Below the pieces are notes generated by a model. It saw nothing but the letters and a program-made list of their open reading frames with translations. It searched no databases and was not told the DNA's origin. A program made the position numbers and the translations under genes. From a virus, in the IMG/VR virus record IMGVR_UViG_3300042673_001314, positions 1 through 30,872 of that record: a stretch of DNA of 30,872 nucleotides, one strand, 5' to 3'. Positions 27,598 to 30,872 of this stretch are shown piece after piece. How positions within the stretch are numbered: position 1 is the first letter of the stretch; each line of letters starts with the position of its first letter.

Positions 27598-27807
27598 ATG
27601 AAGCCTTGCACCAAATGCACCCTTACCAAGCCCCTCTCGGAGTTCCGCAAATCCAACCGGACCAAGGACGGGCTAGACACTCAATGCCGAGCCTGTCGAC
27701 AGGCCAAGGCCAAGACGGCAGAGGCACGAAACAACCCATCGACGCGATCCAATTGGGCTCGCGGGACGATGGCGAAATTACACCTAACCGAGAGGGATTA
27801 TTCGTGA
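27598..27807 (+). CDS. Stand-alone zinc finger of the endonuclease VII/HNH-associated type
   Basis: 69 aa, ATG 27598. CTKCTLTKPLSEFRKSNRT and CRACRQAKAKTAEARNN give C-x2-C ... C-x2-C, a pattern found at the N-terminus of phage HNH or recombination endonuclease VII proteins. Here no nuclease domain follows; the protein stops 30 residues later. It may be a DNA-binding regulator or a remnant. Overlaps the next gene by GTGA. Confidence 0.65.
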   Translation: MKPCTKCTLTKPLSEFRKSNRTKDGLDTQCRACRQAKAKTAEARNNPSTRSNWARGTMAKLHLTERDYS

Positions 27808-28037
27808 AGAAAACAAACATGGAATTGATCGACGATATCCGGCGATCCGGTCAGGCGATCGATGAGAATTGGGACGCGGCTTTTTATCTGGGCGGCAAAA
27901 TCGACCTTGAAGGACTGACAAAAATCGAGAGCCATGCCAACGCACTTGCGATCTTTTGCAAGCTCCTTCGGCAGCGGCTCGAAGCCCAAGACCCGGCAAT
28001 CCAACACTTGAGAGCAACACTAGCGGAGGGCGAATAA
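27804..28037 (+). CDS. Hypothetical helical protein, 77 aa
   Basis: GTG 27804 overlaps the preceding TGA. Helices IDDIRRSGQAIDENWDAAFYLG and LTKIESHANALAIFCKLLRQRLEAQ. Acidic to neutral, no family recognised. Ends TAATG into the next gene, sharing one base. Confidence 0.55.
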   Translation: MKKTNMELIDDIRRSGQAIDENWDAAFYLGGKIDLEGLTKIESHANALAIFCKLLRQRLEAQDPAIQHLRATLAEGE

Positions 28038-28258
28038 TGACGAAAAGAGGCGGCGGCGATGGTTGCTCAATATGCGGGGCAGCGATCAGCCTACAGGCGA
28101 TCAATTCGCATAAGTGCGATCCAAGGGTACTCAGAGCCATCGACGCGGCACACGCTCGCGGCGAGGACTGGACACCACCGGACAATCGCACAGAGTCAGA
28201 CAGGCTTGCAGAGGGATACAAGATGCTCAACATGGGAGGCGACGACAATGGCGAATAA
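28037..28258 (+). CDS. Small zinc-finger-like protein, 73 aa
   Basis: ATG 28037 shares a base with the upstream TAA. CSICGAAISLQAINSHKC gives C-x2-C plus H-x-C, a C2HC-type zinc knuckle. The rest is charged and acidic at the C-terminus (DRLAEGYKMLNMGGDDNG). A regulator or RNA-binding role is possible. Confidence 0.6.
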   Translation: MTKRGGGDGCSICGAAISLQAINSHKCDPRVLRAIDAAHARGEDWTPPDNRTESDRLAEGYKMLNMGGDDNGE

Positions 28259-28508
28259 CACTGTCAGCGTCAACACAACGCAACCATCCGACTGGGCCGA
28301 ATTCATTCGCAATGCGGCATCGGTCGAGGGCATTGAGGTCTCGGCGTTCTATGGTTTCGCGGCGGTCGATCGGGCCATTAGGGTGCTAGGAATGGATCCG
28401 GCCAAGGCATGGGCCAAACTCAGCGAACGAAAGCGAGGGCGGCCAGTCCACTACAACCCCAAAGACGCTCCAGCGGTCAAGCGAAAGCGAGGGCGGGCCA
28501 ATGGATGA
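28248..28508 (+). CDS. Small DNA-binding-like protein with AT-hook tail, 86 aa
   Basis: ATG 28248 lies inside the previous gene end. Helical body (QPSDWAEFIRNAASVEGIEV, VDRAIRVLGMDPAKAWAKL) and a basic tail with RKRGRPVHYNPKD and VKRKRGRANG: two AT-hook-like cores. It resembles small DNA-binding proteins; the other AT-hook protein is at 1756. It overlaps the next gene by 8 bases. Confidence 0.6.
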   Translation: MANNTVSVNTTQPSDWAEFIRNAASVEGIEVSAFYGFAAVDRAIRVLGMDPAKAWAKLSERKRGRPVHYNPKDAPAVKRKRGRANG

Positions 28509-28872
28509 GTTTTATTTGCTGGTTACGGCTTGGCATGAGTGGGGCAAAGGCTCGAAGCTACGCCAGACGCCGAAGAGAAAAACGCGGATAACGAGGGTGG
28601 CGAAATGCACGTTTGACAAGGACGCTGTTTATGATGGCGTTAAGACGGGCCAATGGTTTAAGATCGAGATTTACGATAGCCCCTTTCGAGGGATGCTTGA
28701 CGCGGTTTTTGTTGGCGTATCTTCCGACCCTGGCATCAGGGCAGCGGAAGCACTGGCCGAGCGGATGGTATCGGGCTTATCGATGGCCAGCGGCGTTAAA
28801 TGGGAGGCCAACTGCGGGCCGATTGATGCAGAGGATGCGGCGTTACTGCGGATTGAACTGGAAGTGGTTTAA
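28501..28872 (+). CDS. Hypothetical protein, 123 aa
   Basis: ATG 28501 overlaps the upstream gene. N-terminal basic part (KGSKLRQTPKRKTRITRVAKCTF) and an alpha/beta C-terminal part (RGMLDAVFVGVSSDPGI, AAEALAERMVSGLSMASG). No family recognised. Precedes two tiny membrane ORFs. Confidence 0.55.
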   Translation: MDEFYLLVTAWHEWGKGSKLRQTPKRKTRITRVAKCTFDKDAVYDGVKTGQWFKIEIYDSPFRGMLDAVFVGVSSDPGIRAAEALAERMVSGLSMASGVKWEANCGPIDAEDAALLRIELEVV

Positions 28873-28892
28873 CCTTTTTGGAGATTGGAACG

Positions 28893-29048
28893 ATGGAAAT
28901 CCTCCTACTCTGTTTTTTCGTCGGCGGCTTTACGCTTGGCTCTGCCTTCGGTTGCGGCGTCACTTTATGGGCGATGATGGACCGGGAAAACAAGGCCCGC
29001 AAGGCCTCCCCTGAGTCGATGGCGATGCAAGAGGCGTACCGTGATTGA
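28893..29048 (+). CDS. Small single-pass membrane protein, 51 aa
   Basis: ATG 28893 follows TTTTTGGAGATTGGAACG. Sequence starts MEILLLCFFVGGFTLGSAFG: a hydrophobic segment with Gly-zipper-like spacing through about residue 27, then a charged tail (MMDRENKARKASPESMAMQE). Overlaps the next ORF by 8 bases. No function assigned. Confidence 0.5.
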   Translation: MEILLLCFFVGGFTLGSAFGCGVTLWAMMDRENKARKASPESMAMQEAYRD

Positions 29049-29136
29049 TACCGTCGAAATCTGCCGAGCATTGTTTGCCGGTGGAGCTGTTGCGATTCTT
29101 TTACAGATTTTTGCTGAGGTGATTTATGGGGATTGA
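29041..29136 (+). CDS. Tiny membrane-type ORF, 31 aa
   Basis: GTG 29041 overlaps the previous gene and its stop overlaps the exonuclease start by 11 bases. Product starts MIDTVEICRALFAGGAVAIL and is largely hydrophobic. Coupled overlaps on both sides support it, but its size makes it uncertain. Confidence 0.4.
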   Translation: MIDTVEICRALFAGGAVAILLQIFAEVIYGD

Positions 29137-29932
29137 CTATTACCAGATCAAGGCCCTGTCGCATTCAATGCTATCCTGTCTGGCCCAAAACCCGATGGAA
29201 TGCAAAATGCGGTATGTCGACGATCCGCCAAGCCTACCGCCAAAAGACTCGGCAGCGTTTGCTATGGGGCACGCGGTTCATTGCTTGGCGTTGGAGCCTG
29301 AGCGGTTTGAGGAGCGGTTTGCGGTTGCTCCAAAGGTCGACAGGCGAACGACAGCGGGCAAGGTGGCATGGGCTGAATACCTAGCAGACTGCGAAGGGAA
29401 AACCATCCTCGACGAACAGGACCACGCCGACGCGGTGGCTTGCGTCCAGGCATTGAACAACCACCCTGAGTTTGCGACGATCATGGCACAGCCTCGACGG
29501 GTAGAAGTGCCTTTCGAGTTTGAGTTATTCTGGCATCGTTTCAAGGCCAAGCCCGATGCGATTATCGACTCAATGAAGCTCATCCTCGACATCAAGACGA
29601 CCGACGATGCAAGCCCGCATCGATGGCAATGGTCGGCGGTGGATTATGGGTATCATCGGCAGGCGTGGATCTATCGAGAGGCAGTGGCAGACAAGACCTA
29701 TCGATTCGTTTTCGCGGTGGTTGAAAAGCCCAAACCATCAACGCGGGGCATACCGCCAACTGTGGCTCTTTACGAACTTGACGATGCAACGATGGGGATG
29801 GGATACGAGGATACGCGGGATCTGGTCGCGCAGTACATGCGGCGAACGGAAGAAAACGACTGGCAGCAACCTTACAGCAGCGGGATTGTCCCCTTGCGGT
29901 TGCCAAAGCGAAGGGTTTACGAGGGAGAATAG
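29126..29932 (+). CDS. RecE-like exonuclease (PDDEXK family)
   Basis: 268 aa. FKAKPDAIIDSMKLILDIKTTDDASP carries the PD...(D/E)xK core (Pro-Asp, then Asp-x-Lys in LDIKTT), and RWQWSAVDYGYHRQAWIYREA the following conserved Gln/Tyr helix of RecE/YqaJ-like exonucleases. The N-terminal AFAMGHAVHCLALEPERFEERF is typical for phage exodeoxyribonuclease VIII proteins. It chews one DNA strand to give substrate to the annealing protein encoded next. Cytoplasmic; likely early expressed. Confidence 0.82.
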   Translation: MGIDYYQIKALSHSMLSCLAQNPMECKMRYVDDPPSLPPKDSAAFAMGHAVHCLALEPERFEERFAVAPKVDRRTTAGKVAWAEYLADCEGKTILDEQDHADAVACVQALNNHPEFATIMAQPRRVEVPFEFELFWHRFKAKPDAIIDSMKLILDIKTTDDASPHRWQWSAVDYGYHRQAWIYREAVADKTYRFVFAVVEKPKPSTRGIPPTVALYELDDATMGMGYEDTRDLVAQYMRRTEENDWQQPYSSGIVPLRLPKRRVYEGE

Positions 29933-29936
29933 AACG

Positions 29937-30635
29937 ATGACAAAAACGACAACAGATCAACCAGTGGCGGCGGTAGTTCAGCCGCCAAGCGAACAGGCAA
30001 GCACAGGGCTGATTGCAGCTCAACAGCAAGTAATCGAAGTGGGCTTTGGCAATTCCGAGTCCTACGCATTGGCCAAGCGGGTCGGAACGATGTATTCCGA
30101 AAGTACGATTGTCCCAGAGACGTACCGGAAGAATATCGCCAATTGCATGATCGCAGTGGAGATTGCAAACCGGGTCGGAATGCCGGTCATTATGGTGATG
30201 CAGAATCTCCATATCGTGATGGGTCGACCTAGTTGGTCAAGTCCATTCCTCATTGCGATGACGAACAATTCCAGGCGGTTTACACCGCTTCGGTTTGAGT
30301 GGATCGGAGAGGAAGGCAAAGACACCTTCGGTTGCCAATGCTACGCCAAAGACAAGGAAAGCGGCGAGGTGCTGACAGGCTCCCCGGTTACGATCGCGAT
30401 GGCAAAAGCCGAAGGTTGGTTTGGCAAGAACGGCTCGAAATGGCCGACAATGCCGAAGCAAATGTTGATGTACCGATCAGCGGCGTTCTTTGTTCGGATT
30501 TATGCTCCAGACCTTTCGGTAGGCTTGCATACCGTCGAGGAGCAGAGCGATATCATCGACGTTGAATCCCGGCCTTTGGATCGCGTCAAGCTCACCCGCA
30601 ACGAACTACCAGCGATCGAGGGGCCAACGGAATAG
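29937..30635 (+). CDS. RecT-like single-strand annealing protein
   Basis: ATG 29937 follows GAGGGAGAATAGAACG; 232 aa. IANCMIAVEIANRVGMPVIMVMQNLHIVMGRPSWSSP, KAEGWFGKNGSKWPTMPKQMLMYRSAAFFVRIYAPD and SVGLHTVEE are typical RecT-family segments. N-terminus is Thr/Gln-rich and disordered. It partners the RecE-like exonuclease just upstream to anneal homologous strands, aiding repair and recombination of phage genomes. Confidence 0.85.
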   Translation: MTKTTTDQPVAAVVQPPSEQASTGLIAAQQQVIEVGFGNSESYALAKRVGTMYSESTIVPETYRKNIANCMIAVEIANRVGMPVIMVMQNLHIVMGRPSWSSPFLIAMTNNSRRFTPLRFEWIGEEGKDTFGCQCYAKDKESGEVLTGSPVTIAMAKAEGWFGKNGSKWPTMPKQMLMYRSAAFFVRIYAPDLSVGLHTVEEQSDIIDVESRPLDRVKLTRNELPAIEGPTE

Positions 30636-30651
30636 CGAACCAGGATCGGCG

Positions 30652-30777
30652 GTGTGGCGCGACACACTGGAAAGCCGGAGGAAGCGGTTTCTAGAGCCGT
30701 TACAGAGCACGGCAGGTAGCCAATCCTGCCCGATCCTTTTGCCAAACCACTTCGGGGCGGCGTATGGAGGTGAATGA
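30652..30777 (+). CDS. Possible small ORF, 41 aa
   Basis: GTG 30652 after AGGATCGG; the stop TGA 30775-30777 overlaps the next start (ATGATGG). The product WRDTLESRRKRFLEPLQSTAG is basic. The longer frame from 30562 runs through recT and is rejected. Coupling supports it; the sequence gives no family. Confidence 0.4.
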   Translation: MWRDTLESRRKRFLEPLQSTAGSQSCPILLPNHFGAAYGGE

Positions 30778-30872
30778 TGGATATCAATAGGCTTGAAAGA
30801 AAACACGTTGAGTTTAGTGCTCTTGTCGGCGAGGTGCTTGACGCGGTCGATATCGACAGGGAAGAAAATCAG
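30777..30872 (+). CDS. Partial hypothetical protein, N-terminal 32 residues
   Basis: ATG 30777 has GGAGG six bases upstream; ATG 30774 is a close alternative. Helical start DINRLERKHVEFSALVGEV and acidic following residues. The gene runs off the right edge. Confidence 0.5.
   Translation, partial: MDINRLERKHVEFSALVGEVLDAVDIDREENQ

Noticed and set aside
1-30872. tRNA genes, CRISPR arrays, insertion sequences
   Set aside because: No cloverleaf-like segment, regularly spaced repeats or transposase ORF was noticed; gene packing leaves little room. A tRNA scan would settle the first point.

Overview
This window looks like a large part of the genome of a lambda-like siphophage or prophage (tailed, long non-contractile tail). 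Every supported gene is on the + strand. They are packed tightly, many through ATGA or GTGA stop/start overlaps, so translation is probably coupled over long runs. The host cannot be proved from this sequence. A mid-50s-looking GC content, unusual cysteine-rich and ERV-like proteins, and the general look of the small proteins suggest a planctomycete-type (Pirellulales-like) host; treat this as low-to-moderate confidence. No integrase, repressor, tRNA or CRISPR array was seen, so lysogeny cannot be judged.

Layout. (1) 2-2493: the end of an early/replication-type operon: small hypothetical proteins, SH3-like modules, a DUF3310 protein, a RuvC-like resolvase, an AT-hook protein and a membrane protein. 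(2) 2513-6042: a promoter-like element, then a block of small membrane proteins, a papain-like cysteine protease and a membrane-associated thioredoxin-like CPPC protein. This is the best candidate for the lysis or envelope-attack region, and it contains a perfect 68-bp direct repeat and two genes sharing an N-terminal tag. (3) 6043-9073: a connector-associated hypothetical protein and two fibre-like beta-structured proteins, placed upstream of the terminase. (4) 9205-16178: head and packaging module in lambda order (TerS-like, TerL, zinc protein, gpW-like, portal, protease-capsid fusion), ending in a terminator. (5) 16265-25058: decoration-like protein, head-tail joining proteins, tail completion, tail tube, tail assembly chaperone with a -1 frameshift signal, tape measure, and four tail-tip or adhesin-type proteins, the last carrying about 43 cysteines. 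(6) 25037-26596: an ERV/ALR-like sulfhydryl oxidase, a calcineurin-like phosphoesterase and a mini HExxH protein. (7) 26597-30872: an AT-rich promoter/operator region, then an early operon of tiny zinc-finger and AT-hook proteins, ending in a RecE-like exonuclease and a RecT-like annealing protein.

The genes work as a standard virion factory (packaging, portal, capsid, tail) with a recombination-based early module. The unusual layer is thiol and proteolytic chemistry: an ERV-like oxidase gene overlaps the gene for a 43-cysteine tail protein, and a CPPC thioredoxin-like gene overlaps a papain-like protease gene. I infer that the virion or the lysis step depends on making or breaking disulfides, which would fit a host with a cysteine-rich protein envelope; that link is a hypothesis.
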